Program-made: the position numbers and the translations under genes
Shown: positions 30,997 to 41,758 of the stretch, piece by piece
How positions within the stretch are numbered: the first letter of the stretch is position 1
Layout of the letters: each line of letters begins with the position of its first letter
Notes under the pieces: generated by a model
The model's database searches: none
Told to the model about the DNA's origin: nothing
What the model saw: only the letters and a program-made list of their open reading frames with translations
Assembly (NCBI GenBank): GCA_036320915.1
Contig: JAXBDG010000002.1
Location: 2,356,001-2,420,000 of the forward strand
Length of the DNA stretch: 64,000 nucleotides
Reading direction: 5' to 3'
DNA from: Linnemannia elongata
Taxonomy: Eukaryota; Mortierellomycota; Mortierellomycetes; Mortierellales; Mortierellaceae

Positions 30997-33453
30997 ATGG
31001 CCGACAACACCCCAACGTCAGATGGCAACTTTATCCCCGACAGTAGCTTGACGGACGACAACAATGCCATGTTTGGCGACTTTTTCGAGCTCGACCTCCT
31101 CGACTCTGCTAATTCCAACTCGGACCTGTTCTCGTTCCTCCTCAACAACGAAGACTTTAACGCCGTGACCAACAGCCCTTCAAGCCTCTCCACCGACTCT
31201 CTCCTCGACCTCTCGACTCTCGACGGCCTTAACAACCTCGAGAACCTGCCTTTGCTCGAGGGCTTCCCAAGCCAAGAGGACACCCCAGCAAAAGAGCCAG
31301 TCAAGGCAGAAGAACAAGACCTCCGCTTCTTAATTGCCCACAACCTGCAGCAACAGCAAGAACAACAAATTCAGGTACAGGCGCAAGTCACCTCGACTGC
31401 TGCTTCTATCGATAACAGCTCCTTAGTTGCCCAGCTGACCACCCCTGCCGAGCTCGCTGCTCCTCCTCAGAACCTTGCTACCCCTGCTGCATCCCCTGCC
31501 ACACCAACTATGAAGGCTCCCGAAGCATCCATCTTGGCCGCCGCTGCTACTGCGCAAAGTAAGTCGTCATAGAAGCATTTCAGAGCACCGCCGTCTATTT
31601 TTTCCCCTATTATTACGCCAAGAGATACTAACGAGTTAGAGTCTATTTGCCACCATCTTTTATTCGATAGTTGCCATTCTTTTGGACTCTTCAAAATCAA
31701 CCGCAGTTACCGCCGCTGCTCCCACGCCATCATCGCCTGCACCTATCAAGGCACCTACAACGGCATTATCGCCAACGCCAGCACAGGCACCATCTCCAAA
31801 GAAGCGATCTAGCCCAGAGCCATCAGCAGCCTCACGTAAGAAGGCCAAGGTCGAAACCCCAGCTGCACCTGCTCTCACACCCATCAGCGCCAAGACACCT
31901 CCAACATTGGCCAGTTTGACTTCGACCACCAACACCACCCTTTCGGCAGCAACTCTTCAGTTCTTGCTTCAGCAGCAGATGCAGACACCATTGGTCCCTC
32001 AACTGTTCACTGGAAAACTTACACGGGAGGAAATCGAGGAAACTCTGGCCCGTTTGTTGGAATCGACCAAATATTTGATTGAGGCTTCCAAGGAGGCTGA
32101 GGAAAAGGACGAGAACATGGACTCGGACGGAGAGGATTCGGAATCTGCGGAGAGTAATGAACCAGGGCAGACACACGGTCTCAAGACCCAACCCGGCATC
32201 AAGACCGACGACATTCCCTCCTCGAAGGATTTGAAGAAGATGACCTCAAAGGAACGGCGGCAGCTCCGCAACAAGATCTCTGCCAGGAACTTCCGTGTCC
32301 GGAGAAAGGGTGTGTAATTATCTATCTTCGCCACATGATTTTACTTTAAACATCCAGGAGCTAAGTTGAAAGTCGGCTAACATCCATTTATTTTTAATTA
32401 TTCTTCCTTATTACAGAATACATCAGCACATTGGAAGGACAGGTTGAGCAACACAAGACAGAGGCACGGCATTTGCGGGAGGCAGTGACCATTGTTCAGG
32501 CAGAGAACCAGCGACTCAAGGAAGAACTGGAGGCGAGCAAGCGTCAATTGTCTCAGGCGACCATCACCCGCGCAGCATCAACGGCTTCTCCTCAACAGCT
32601 CTTGTTGTCTCCATCAGCATCTCTCTCTAGCGAGAGCCAATCGCTGTTGACATCGCTCCTCACCCGTAATGCCATCAACCCCAACGCCAACAACGCCAAG
32701 AACGTCACATTAACCATGCCTCGACCCCAGTCGCCCATCATCAAGCCCAACTTGAACAAGGATGTTCCTAACTCGTCCTCTGTCAGCGGCAAGTCCTGGA
32801 AAGACGAGAACCCCGTCTTTATTCATACCACGCTCATCCCTGAGATTCGTTTGGCTGACAGCCTTCAGTTTGGCCCCAAGCCTCTCGGCTCCAAGGAGGA
32901 CGACATGTCGGATCGGCCCTGGTTGTGCATGGAGTCCCCTTCCAAGAGGCCTTCGGCATTGGAGAAGAACCCCTTGCTGATGTCCGGTGTCATCTATGAG
33001 CTTATGCAGACCATTGCTTCTGCCGGTATCGACAACGCAGAGCTAACCCTGAACAAGAAGGATTCGACGACAACGGCGACTGTTGCTCAGGAGGAAGAGA
33101 GCAAGGCAATGGCGCAGGACTATGAGAGCGACAGACGAATGGGTGAGGCCCTTGAGTGGAAGATGCAGATGGACCTTATGAAGGAGGCACAGGCAGTGCA
33201 AGCTCTGGCAGCTCGTCGCCTGGATGTCGATCAGGATATCGACAATGAATTGTCTCAAGAGGACCTCATGCGCATGTTTGCCCACTTGAACGGCGCCACA
33301 GCCGCCTCTGCTGTTAACACACCAACAGTGGAGGACCCTAACATGATGGAATGGCTTTACGAGTCCATGATGGCTGGCCTTGTCGAGCTTGACTTGCAGG
33401 CAATTCAGGACCGACAGACCTTCCTACCCTTCTCTGAAGTCCAGTACGCCTAA
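30997..33453 (+). CDS. bZIP transcription factor
   Basis: Three exons: 30997-31558, 31671-32309 and 32417-33453, giving 745 residues. The acidic N-terminal region (FGDFFELDLLD, DLFSFLLNNEDFN) looks like an activation domain. Pro/Ala/Thr-rich and Gln-rich segments follow. The bZIP spans the second intron: the basic region at about 376-401 has SKERRQLRNKISARNFRVRR with the invariant NxxSARxFR, then KEYISTLEGQVEQH. A leucine-zipper heptad pattern continues to about 440 (LREAVTIVQAENQRLKEEL). The C-terminal 300 residues contain WKDENPVFIHTTLIPEIRL and an acidic helix-rich end. The splice inside the basic region (AAG G|AA) preserves the motif exactly. It is a nuclear DNA-binding regulator. Its target genes and subfamily are not assignable, though the SAR-FR motif favours the fungal Atf-like/Zip1-like group. 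Confidence 0.9.
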
Positions 33454-34377
33454 ACGCATATCTGTCCTCCACCCTCCGTCTCCTGATTGCGCTGCAACCA
33501 CCATTGTTCTGCATACATTCCACCTAGTATATATCCGTCGCTTCCCTTTTGCTTACCCCTTTGTAGATCATTTTCTTCTGTACATCTTCTCGCATCTGTA
33601 ATAATTTTCACTTCACAAATAAACACACATAAAAAATAATAACCTTGTTTACATTTCGTTTGGACAATGGCTGTAATAGAACAAGAGAGGGAAAGTGTAC
33701 GAGAGATAGGTTTTTGACGAAGGGCAAAAAAAATGGGGGATGTGAAAGGTGAGTAGGGACGAAAAAGAAAAGATAAGGCAGGCGGAAAAAATGAAATAGA
33801 AAAGGGAACAGAAGCGTGAGACGAAAACAAAGAGGCACCGGGGTTTCTGATAGAGTCTCATACGAGGAGTGACAACTGTCAAATTAGGCGGATTGAAGAA
33901 TAAATATCATCAACAACGTCTTCAGTCTCAAAGAGTACAATTGAAACGCACAAACTTCTTAATTACCCTCAGTGACAACGGCGCTGTGATACACCACCCA
34001 TTCATGGACCATTCAAGCTCGAACTCGTCGGTTGGGATGGCTACGAGGCGTATCCCTTCGATGGTTTTAGAGACATAAATGTCTCTAGTTTTTTGCAACG
34101 ATTGTTTGGTTGGTAACCAACGGATAGAATTACCCTGAACAACCTTCAAGTACTTGAGAAGAGTAAGCGTAAAAGAAGTTATGAAGGTGTGCGGACGTAA
34201 TAATGATGGCAAAAGGTGGCAAAAGAGAAATAGAAATAAACATAGACATACTGTTTTGTTAGTGCGGCGTCTGTGTGTGTAGAGGGAACAAGAGAACGAG
34301 AAGAAAGGAGGTAAGGGGAGCGATCTGAGCAGTTGATCTACTCTCAAGAGAAGAATAAGCACCGTGCGCCGTGACGC

Positions 34378-34408
<31 letters not shown>

Positions 34409-34491
34409 CTTTCTAATGTACCCCTGGCTTGTCTTGTCTTTGTTCATTCATCAACTTCACATTCAGGAACCAAGCAAGTCATTGACATCTC
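33454..34491. other. intergenic region with one minus-strand coding-like stretch
   Basis: It contains the 3' end of the bZIP gene and the leader of the next F-box gene, with T-runs near 34378-34409. On the minus strand, about 33928-34150 stays open with protein-like composition (IRWLPTKQSLQKTRDIYV, AIPTDEFELEWSMNGW) and ends in a stop. It lacks a start and runs upstream into low-complexity sequence. It may be a relic exon of an unrecognised gene. Confidence 0.35.
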
Positions 34492-35637
34492 ATGAGTGCG
34501 ACTCTATTTGAAGACCTACCGTACGAGGTTCAAGAAACAGTCGGCTACTTTCTGGACTACGGCGACTTGAGTGTATGTGTCCGGGTCTGCAAGGACTGGC
34601 ACACAATCTTCCACCCTTTACTTTGGCGACACATCGACATCAGTTGGTTTCCCGATCCGTGGTACTGGGACGATGATGACAAATACTTCTTGAATATATT
34701 TACAAAATACGCCCACCTCATCCACTCGCTCGAGACTGAGGTCGACAGCTGCATTTTGACGTATTTCCCCCTCATTTTCCCACACTTGACCTCGGCATAC
34801 GTCTACGGGTTACATTACGGCGGAAGTGGCGAAATCGCGCAGTTTGTCCGTCGTGGATCACCCGCAGGGTGGAGGAGACTTGTGTTCGAGACCTTGACAC
34901 ACAATGAGATTGCGCCCTCGACGTATTACGACTACAAAGGGGAGTTTTTTGAAGCGCTTCTGGAACATGCGGCGTCAACTCTCGAGGTCCTCCACATCCT
35001 AGGCGAGGCCTTCGTGTTGAGCAAAGACATCAACCTCCTCTTGTGTTCAGCACCCCGGCTCAAGGAACTTCGCTTCTTTTATGAATCCATGCATGGATGC
35101 AGTGGATGGTTGAACGCCCAGGATATTGTCGATTCCGAATGGGTCTGTACCGACCTCGAGGTCCTTTGTTGCAAAATCGGCAAGATCCCTCGCCCTGATA
35201 TCACCCGTGACATTCTCGACCAGCCTGCAAGTGTTGGCACTGTGAGTGGCGGCTTTGAAGAGAGTCTTGATCTCCAGCGGAAGATTTATACCAAGTTGGG
35301 TCGACTGACAAGATTGCGCGAGTTGAGGTTGGGCTTTGAATTGGATACCATGCCTCCAATCTACGGACGATACGAAAAGGAAATCTATCGTCAGTATGAT
35401 TGTCTCGCAATGACACTGGACAGCGGGTTAGATTTGTTGAAGGGATTGAAGGAGTTGCGGATTGTTGGACTGGAGGACATGGAGATCTATATCAATAACC
35501 CTAGAGAACAGGATTGGTTTGCGGAGCACTGGCCACATGCGACTATTGGAACTTCAGATTATACGACAGATCGGGATCGCAGATCAGACTCTGAGTCTGA
35601 GGCTGAAGACGTTGACCAGGATGCAGATGAAGTATAA
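34492..35637 (+). CDS. F-box protein, dispersed paralogue 3
   Basis: This is a 381-residue single-exon gene whose F-box begins at residue 5 (FEDLPYEVQETVGYFL, VCKDWHTIFHPLLWRHIDI). It therefore lacks the roughly 45-residue basic leader of the 15-18 kb paralogues. Beyond the F-box it aligns with paralogue 2: LEVLCCKIGKIPRPDITR, YDCLAMTLDSGLDLLKGLK and the signature EQDWFAEHWPHATI. The C-terminus is acidic (Ser/Glu/Asp) but not a pure Asp run. It is a probable SCF adaptor. Its position 16 kb from the tandem array suggests dispersal after duplication. Confidence 0.85.
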   Translation: MSATLFEDLPYEVQETVGYFLDYGDLSVCVRVCKDWHTIFHPLLWRHIDISWFPDPWYWDDDDKYFLNIFTKYAHLIHSLETEVDSCILTYFPLIFPHLTSAYVYGLHYGGSGEIAQFVRRGSPAGWRRLVFETLTHNEIAPSTYYDYKGEFFEALLEHAASTLEVLHILGEAFVLSKDINLLLCSAPRLKELRFFYESMHGCSGWLNAQDIVDSEWVCTDLEVLCCKIGKIPRPDITRDILDQPASVGTVSGGFEESLDLQRKIYTKLGRLTRLRELRLGFELDTMPPIYGRYEKEIYRQYDCLAMTLDSGLDLLKGLKELRIVGLEDMEIYINNPREQDWFAEHWPHATIGTSDYTTDRDRRSDSESEAEDVDQDADEV

Positions 35638-36295
35638 CGAAAGATATTTACCATTGCATTTTCTCTTTGTTATTTATATGGGTCCGGGTGTTGGTAAAGT
35701 CTGAGTGGCAGGATTGATATTTCACCAGTATATACTTGACGGCTGAAGGTTACTCATCCTTGGACCTTGAACTGACAAGTGCCGATCTCAACTCTTTTTG
35801 TATTTCCTGACTTTTTCTACCTCGCCCTTTTTTATTTTCTCTGGCTACTCGGGTTGAACAACCACTGCCGTGCCTTTTTTTTATCTCGAATACTTCTGGT
35901 GTATGATCATTTTCATTGTTTGCATTTTCGACATCAATAGAAGTGTTGTGGATGTTTACTAGAACAGTTGACCTGAATAACAGGAAAAAAGGAAAAAAAG
36001 GAAAAACATTGGACCCATTTTTAGTTTATTCCTTACCTCACATCTTGAATACAACTCTCGAAACCCATATCCCGTCCCCGCCATTGTATCCTCATCTCAT
36101 ACCCTACGACTCTGCCCCCCGCCTTGAGGAAGGTCACCCCGCCTTGCCTCTGTCTTGATTCTCGACACTAGTGCTCATTTCGCTAATCATGTTAATCGTG
36201 TATTTACATGTTCATCATACATGCACGTGTTGAAGACATGGTTTAATGACATGTCAAGTAGTCAGTACTCTGGTTTCAAATCAAGCGGCTAATGC

Positions 36296-36395
36296 TTTGC
36301 CATTTGCTTTGTCTTTGCTTTGCCTTTTGCTTTGCCTTGCTGCTATGCCTTTGCTTTGCCTTTGCTTTGCCTTTGCCTTGCCTTTGCTTTTAAAT
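36296..36395. repeat. TTTGCY hexanucleotide array
   Basis: This run of about 16 imperfect hexamers alternates TTTGCC and TTTGCT, with a short interruption. It is intergenic, between the F-box paralogue at 34492 and the PIN-like gene. Confidence 0.75.
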
Positions 36396-37085
36396 TTGCT
36401 TAGCATTTGTTTACGCCCTCAGAGCATTTGTCTATGCAAAGTCGAGAGGTTACTTGAAATCGCCATAGGATTAGATCGTAGATGTATCATTACTATTTTA
36501 GGGCGGCCTGTCTCGTTATGTTTAAGAAGCAATTATGTATTACTAAAAAGTTGAAGAGAGAGGGTTATGCCATAGAAGAGTAAAAGGCACCGTTACAAAT
36601 GACAGCGAACGGAAGGGCAGCCCACGGATGTGATCAGCAAAGCACGATGCCGGTATGACTCCAAGGAGAAGAGAATTAATGGACATCGAAGGATCCAAGC
36701 TTGGCTGCCACATCCCAGCGAAGACACAGCAAAAAGTGGAGCATGTGGAGTGTGGGCTGTGGCGAGGTTATTCGGTCTTTGCGCCCTGACAACGAGGTAC
36801 GTGCACTCAGAGATTTCCAGGATACCTATTGGTCCATCTTCCCGTCATTGTCTACTTCTAGTTTGCATGATATGCATGGCTGCAGGCAAGAAACCATCAT
36901 CTGATATTTTTTCACCCACGGTGTGGCGTAAGCGGGCGAGTAACACATCTTTCGCCTCGTTTGATACATCATTCGACATCAGACAACACACTCGACCAAC
37001 ACAGCATCCAGCATGCATTATTATTCCTTTCCAGAGATTCTGAATGTCCAAAAAAAAAACCTAAAAGAAAAACATCTGTTCGATG

Positions 37086-37092
37086 TATAAAA
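37086..37092 (+). promoter_or_regulatory. TATA box upstream of PIN-like gene
   Basis: TATAAAA is followed by GGGAG and pyrimidine-rich sequence. It lies 404 bp downstream of the third GACATCGAAGGATC copy and about 340 bp upstream of ATG 37431. The arrangement of marker, then TATA, matches cassettes A and B. Confidence 0.5.
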
Positions 37093-37430
37093 GGGAGTCT
37101 CTCGATGCTCCTACTCTCTATCTTTCTTCAAACATATCCATCCATCGTGCTCCATTCGTCATCGTCATCCTTACAGGAAATCTATTACGCTTTATCAATC
37201 CTCGCACGATACACAGCACCATCAGCGCAACTCCTCAGTACTAGGGTACCGGTCTCCAAGCATCCAACGTTATGTACGGTACTAGTGGCTACTTATGAAC
37301 GGCAGTCACACGAATCAAGCTGACCGCTGTTCTATTACTCCAATCATGTATAGCCTATTCAACCTCTGGCACTTGCGGAATTAGATACGCCATTCCCAGA
37401 AAGGACCATTCTTAAAACACGCCTGTTATT

Positions 37431-38471
37431 ATGGATGATCTTACTCAGAGACTGAATGCGGTCACATTGACGCCCTCCGCAAGCCCTATCAAGACAGGCC
37501 AGAAACCACGTCTAGTCTATGTCGATGGAATGAACTACTCAGATAAGTTCTTCACAGTCGGCGACCACTGGTGCTTTAGAGAGGCCAGACAGAACATCAG
37601 TAAGATGGTGAAGCATGCACGGGAGTCCAACATTGTTCTGAAGGTGTTTCTCGATGCCTATATCGAGACTGATGAGGCCTTACAGAAATGGCGCTCGCGC
37701 CGCGAGAAGGAGGTGCGTCTTCGTACCAGAAACATGCCACAGGCTATGAATGTGCTTATCGGCGAGATGTTCTCAATGGCAGGAATCGAGGTAGCTTACT
37801 CGGTAGATGCCGACAATGACGACACCCTCGCATCCCATGCCCAACATGACCGCGCCGCAGTCATGAGTAGGGACAAGGACTTCCTGCGATACAACAGAGC
37901 TTCTTATCGGATTTATGAGGACTTCACATACAAACGTGAGTACTTGCATCTGATCCCGCGCAGGAGCACATATCTTCGACCAGAGATCTCCAAGCGCGAT
38001 ATACACAAGCCTAAGCCTGCTGTACGGAGTACCGACCCCGGCTTTGTCACTCTGCCGGACTTCTATCTCCGCGGATCGCCCTCTCCCCTGACACGGGACT
38101 GCGGCAACTTGCACATCACTGTCAGGTCTCTGAGACAGGCATACTACGCCAGCTTGGGTATTAAGACTGCTGTCCGTGAAGAGTTCCCTACATATCGGAC
38201 ATCTGACGATGATGAAGGCGTGGTGTGGCTCGTGGAGGATGTCTTGCCCAGCGATGAGTACCACGATCTTCTCAAGAGCCCCGAGAAGGCGTATGAGCAC
38301 TACTTTGGTAAACTAGTCAGACCTGACGGTGTTTCTAACCGCGACTGGGACAACCATGTATACGCCAGCTACTCTGTTGTGTTCGAGCTATGTGCACTAC
38401 ACCTCGGCACATCACTCTTCGAGTTGCTATGCACATATGCTAAGCAGCCGTCTAAGATGAGAGAACCGTAA
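37431..38471 (+). CDS. PIN/FEN-like nuclease-fold protein (Asteroid-like)
   Basis: This is a 346-residue single-exon gene. Acidic residues fall at PIN-like/XPG positions: VDGMNY (Asp32), VFLDAYIE (Asp75), the cluster DADNDDT (about 126-132) followed by alternating small residues, and MSRDKDFLRY (Asp148/Asp150). This order matches the metal-binding acidic sites of the FEN1/XPG/Asteroid superfamily: VDGxN, D-containing strand, EADD-like, SxDxDF. A basic helix DEALQKWRSRREKEV occupies the place of the FEN1 helical arch. The C-terminal 180 residues (LYLRGSPSP-type loop, SLRQAYYASLG, FELLCTY) are helical and unrecognised. There is no transit or signal peptide. It could be an active structure-specific nuclease, or an inactive Asteroid-type scaffold if the second-site acids are not catalytic. 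It is preceded by the third promoter-cassette marker. Confidence 0.65.
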   Translation: MDDLTQRLNAVTLTPSASPIKTGQKPRLVYVDGMNYSDKFFTVGDHWCFREARQNISKMVKHARESNIVLKVFLDAYIETDEALQKWRSRREKEVRLRTRNMPQAMNVLIGEMFSMAGIEVAYSVDADNDDTLASHAQHDRAAVMSRDKDFLRYNRASYRIYEDFTYKREYLHLIPRRSTYLRPEISKRDIHKPKPAVRSTDPGFVTLPDFYLRGSPSPLTRDCGNLHITVRSLRQAYYASLGIKTAVREEFPTYRTSDDDEGVVWLVEDVLPSDEYHDLLKSPEKAYEHYFGKLVRPDGVSNRDWDNHVYASYSVVFELCALHLGTSLFELLCTYAKQPSKMREP

Positions 38472-39484
38472 GAGCGAGTGGACATACTCCGATTTGATGG
38501 CAGAACACGTTGCACTAGGGCGATGCTCCCCGCTATGGTGCCTCAAGGCAATTTTTTAATAGCTTTACTACCCACTCATCCGAGCATAGAGATGGCACCT
38601 TGGATCACCTCCCTGGTGTCCTTCCTTCATGTAGCCACAACAACTATGTAGCACCTTCTTGTGAACATTCAGACCCGTAGTCTCTTTATAAATATCCATT
38701 GTCTGAATATCCTTATTCCTTATTATTGTTAATTCTGTCTTCAGTTTCAAGCAATATTCGACTTCTGTGTCCTCATTCGCCATGAGTTTATTAAATACTA
38801 TGTGCTATAGTGCCTCCAAGGCAAAGCTAATGGAATTGCTGGAGTGAAATAACTTGACGGTGGCCAGGCAGTCGATAATATGAATCGTGGAATAGACATT
38901 TCTCGCTCCATTTCCCATCCAGGACAACGCCTACAAGCTCAATTATATCCTTGCCCTCACTTTCACCAAATGTGAGATCAATTGAATCATTGAGAGGTTA
39001 TTCAAACACAATTAACATTAGGTAGACATGCCAGCCCTCTGGCGTACAGCATGCCTCTCACCTTGACATATCAGCCCTCTGGCGTGGCAACATGCTCCCC
39101 TGGCATCTCTTGGAGCCTCTGCTAGCCAAGAGTACAGGGATCAGGACCGCTTTGGAACATCGCACCTGGGCAATTATGAATCAATCGAAGCTATTGAGGG
39201 AGTAGATACACGTGTAAAAAGGAATCTTCTTACTTACGCATACTGGAAGTCAACGGATAAAAAGGAAGAGCGCACAGTATGAGAATGTGATGATGACGTG
39301 AAAGAGGAAGTAATGGAAAGGTGAACAATCTTGCACGCTGGGAGCAACAAGGACTGTCTACACTAATATCTTCACACGAAGGGATGAAAAGTTCACAAAT
39401 CAGGAAACTGTTACTAAGTTGAGGCGGGGGGGTATCAGCTGCCACATTACTTTCAAATCTGGGCCAGAAGAGATGGCAAGGGTA
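38472..39484. other. intergenic region, nothing secure
   Basis: AGCCCTCTGGCGT occurs twice, at about 39031 and 39070. Short frames have some protein-like character (for example LWR-containing peptides near 39060-39180) but no start, stop pattern or domain supports a gene. Confidence 0.35.
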
Positions 39485-39655
39485 AAGCAGAGATTGAGGA
39501 AGAGTAGAGATTGAGGAAGAGAAGAGTTGAGGAAGAGAAGAGTTGAGGAAGAGGATGAAGAAGAGGACGAAGAAGATGGGGAAGATGAGAAGGAAGAGAT
39601 GAGAAGGGTGGATAGAGATTGAAGAAGAGGAAAGAGAGAGAGAGATTGTTGGGTG
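39485..39655. repeat. GA-rich minisatellite
   Basis: Imperfect tandem units of about 16-18 bp of the type GATTGAGGAAGAGAAGA are strongly purine-strand biased. The long open minus-strand frames over it encode only Ser/Leu low-complexity and are not considered genes. Confidence 0.75.
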
Positions 39656-39692
39656 GAGAGAACCTGTACTCGAGCAAGGGACAACTCACGCG

Positions 39693-40201
39693 ATGATATC
39701 GATGGAGGAGTTCATAGACGCTCATGTCAGCCACCATTCCATTCGCAACAACAAGCCTGTCGCGCCATTTTTCTTCACCAAATCCAATCCGTCAGGACCG
39801 GACTTGGTTTTCGTCATTCGGTTTGACGGTGCTCGGTTAGTCCCTGTCCTCGTTCAGATGAAGCTGCATCTAGGGTCGTCTAACTTCTCAAATAGGGATT
39901 GGAATGAAGCCCTAGGACAGTCTCGGGGGCCAAGATTGAGGGTCACGCAAAGACTTTTCGCAAGTACTGCCCTAACAACTTGTACATCAGCATGATCTAT
40001 GATAAGCTGCTAGCACCTTCAGAACTCCCAAAGGACTCCAGTGGTGTTCAGCAGGTCGTGATCAACATCAGCGATAACAATTTCGGCCACATTTTTCCCC
40101 AGGAGCATGTGGAGTTCATTGACCGACATAAGAATACTCGAAAGCGCTCTTCTAATGACGATGACAGCAACGATGAGGACTTTCCTGAAAAGCAGAGCTA
40201 A
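39693..40201 (+). pseudogene. broken C-terminal fragment, Crinkler-like large family (tentative)
   Basis: Frame 1 from ATG 39693 reads EFIDAHVSHHSIRNNKP, VAPFFFTKSNPSGPDLVF and VLVQMKLHLGSSNFSNRDW, then loses sense after WNEALG. A second frame continues the same protein, with SGAKIEGHAKTFRKYCPNN and LYISMIYDKL, then LPKDSSGVQQVVINISDNNF, HIFPQEHVEFIDR and an acidic tail to TAA. The switch lies near the CTCGGGGG run at about 39920-39930, so a one-base indel is likely. A further short in-frame deletion after YISMI is suspected. From memory, this resembles the C-terminal module of a large expanded family in Mortierellomycetes related to Crinkler-type proteins. The family name is tentative; the broken state is seen directly. 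Confidence 0.5.
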
Positions 40202-40649
40202 TCTTTCATTGCAGTTTCCTTTGAAACTCAAATAAAATGCACTTTTACAGTATATTCTTAATGACGTGCAACCTAGTTGATTTTATCTTATCCTCAAGCA
40301 ACTTGCTTCATCTCTTGCTCATTTCCTTTTGCTTAATCAAATTTGTAGGAAAAGAAAGACGAAAAAGAAGGTTGCTGTTGTTAGCCCGTTCCTTGGGCAC
40401 ACTAATTTATAGCGATTCTTCGTCAAATAAAAACTGACCCCGTTTTTTCATTACCATCACTTCCTTTTGCCACCATTCCTCGCGTTCACACACCTTTTTT
40501 TACTTCAACTCCTCCACCCATTTTACCTTTTCTCACTAAGAATACTGTTGATAAACCACTGTTGTAAACATACTGGCCTGGGTCCTATAGCACTAGTATT
40601 GGTAAAAGTCTCCTTTTGCCTTTAGTACATGTTTAACACAATAGGGCAC

Positions 40650-40762
40650 GGATGTACAGTCAAGTTCCAAAAAGAATTTTACAAAAAAAAAAAAAAACAA
40701 GAAAAAGAAAGAGCTCTTAAAAAAAGTTGTAAAATCCTTTCTGGAACCTAACTTTACATTAC
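40650..40762. mobile_element. short inverted-repeat element (Tc1/mariner-like MITE, tentative)
   Basis: The outer arms 40650-40682 and 40728-40762 are inverted copies. The left is GTACAGTCAAGTTCC...GAATTTTAC; the right, read in reverse, is AAGTTAGGTTCC...GGATTTTAC. The core is A-rich and there is no coding capacity. The TACAGT start is typical of Tc1/mariner termini, and the size fits a MITE or solo hairpin. Confidence 0.5.
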
Positions 40763-41259
40763 AGTGAAAATGAAGGAGACTATTATGCAAAAAATCAACT
40801 AGACCATATAGTAAAGTTACATGGAGTTTCTGTGCATTTTCATTTTTATCAACGTAAAAATGTTGCTTCTGCTGAAAGACGCGTCCAATTGGCAATATGA
40901 GCATATATACTGGTAAAACATTCCGAGTTGGGCAACCAGGAAGAATATCAGGATTGAACAAAGGAATAATAAGGGCACAATTGCAAAAAGAGACTTTTTT
41001 TACTATGATGTTGACATGCCTTGTACAATTACATCTGATTATTTGGCTCCGTTAAACTCCTTCTTTTACTGAAGGACCAACTCAGAATTCTTTATCATGT
41101 GCATTCTCAGATTGCCAATTGGACGCGTTCGTTCAGCAGCAGTAACATTTTAAAGTTGAAAAAAAAATGAAAATCAGAAACTCCATGCAACTTTGGTACA
41201 TGGCCAAGTTAAATATAATCTTCTACATATAAGTCTCTCTCTGTTTTTTTTTGTAATGT
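40755..41259. repeat. long imperfect inverted repeat (~185 bp arms)
   Basis: Segment 40755-40937 is an inverted copy of 41071-41259, with many mismatches. The identical core ACGCGTCCAATTGGCAAT occurs at 40879-40896, and its reverse complement at 41111-41128. Flanking matches include TTGCATGGAGTTTCTG-type and CTGAGTTGG-type strings. The central 133 bp spacer is non-coding. It is interpreted as a diverged fold-back/MITE-type transposon whose left arm abuts the shorter inverted-repeat element. Only the inverted symmetry is certain. Confidence 0.65.
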
Positions 41260-41758
41260 ATGTGTATCCATGCTATGTTGCGTTGAGGTCGCATTGAAGC
41301 AAAAAGGAGGGTATAATATATACTAGTTCTATAGCTAGAGGTTAGTGTAGAACATGTTACAATGAATTGTTTGAGTATCTTCGACCATTTCCCCATAATT
41401 CAAGGCAATAAATAATACGACTTTTTCTGAATTATTCTTGAGTGGCAAGGCTTTCATTTATAACAAAAGTGCAAGATATGTGTAAATAACGAAGGGTCCG
41501 TAAAAAAATAAAAACGCTGAAAATGCGAAAACATTGTACCATCTTCTGCAGTAACTGTAGCTCAGTCCCAGAAGTGGCGCGGTGAAATAAAGAACAGCTC
41601 TCTCCGCTTACTCTATTTTTATGTCCAAGGCTTCACTCCACAAAAAGCAAAATAGTTTCATTGATAAATGTGAAAAAAATTCTGACTCCTCTCGAAGCAT
41701 AAAACTATTCTATTGTTTTATGTTTTCTTTATTCCACATGTTTGACGATATGACGCGC
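41260..41758. other. AT-rich intergenic region, no gene seen
   Basis: It lies between the inverted repeat and the 3' end of the Sel1-repeat gene. It contains AATAAA-like strings on both strands and no reading frame of interest. Confidence 0.5.

Larger units (their letters stand above)
35638..37430. other. intergenic region with repeat and PIN-gene promoter
   Basis: No gene was recognised in 1.8 kb. It contains a TTTGCC/TTTGCT hexamer array (about 36296-36395), a third exact copy of GACATCGAAGGATC (36682-36695) and a TATA box at 37086-37092. These precede the nuclease-fold gene at 37431. The distance from TATA to ATG (about 340 bp) suggests a long or spliced leader. Confidence 0.5.

Noticed and set aside
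39400..39737. Minus-strand Ser/Leu-rich frames at 39.4-39.7 kb
   Set aside because: They are translations of the GA-rich minisatellite and have no gene features.
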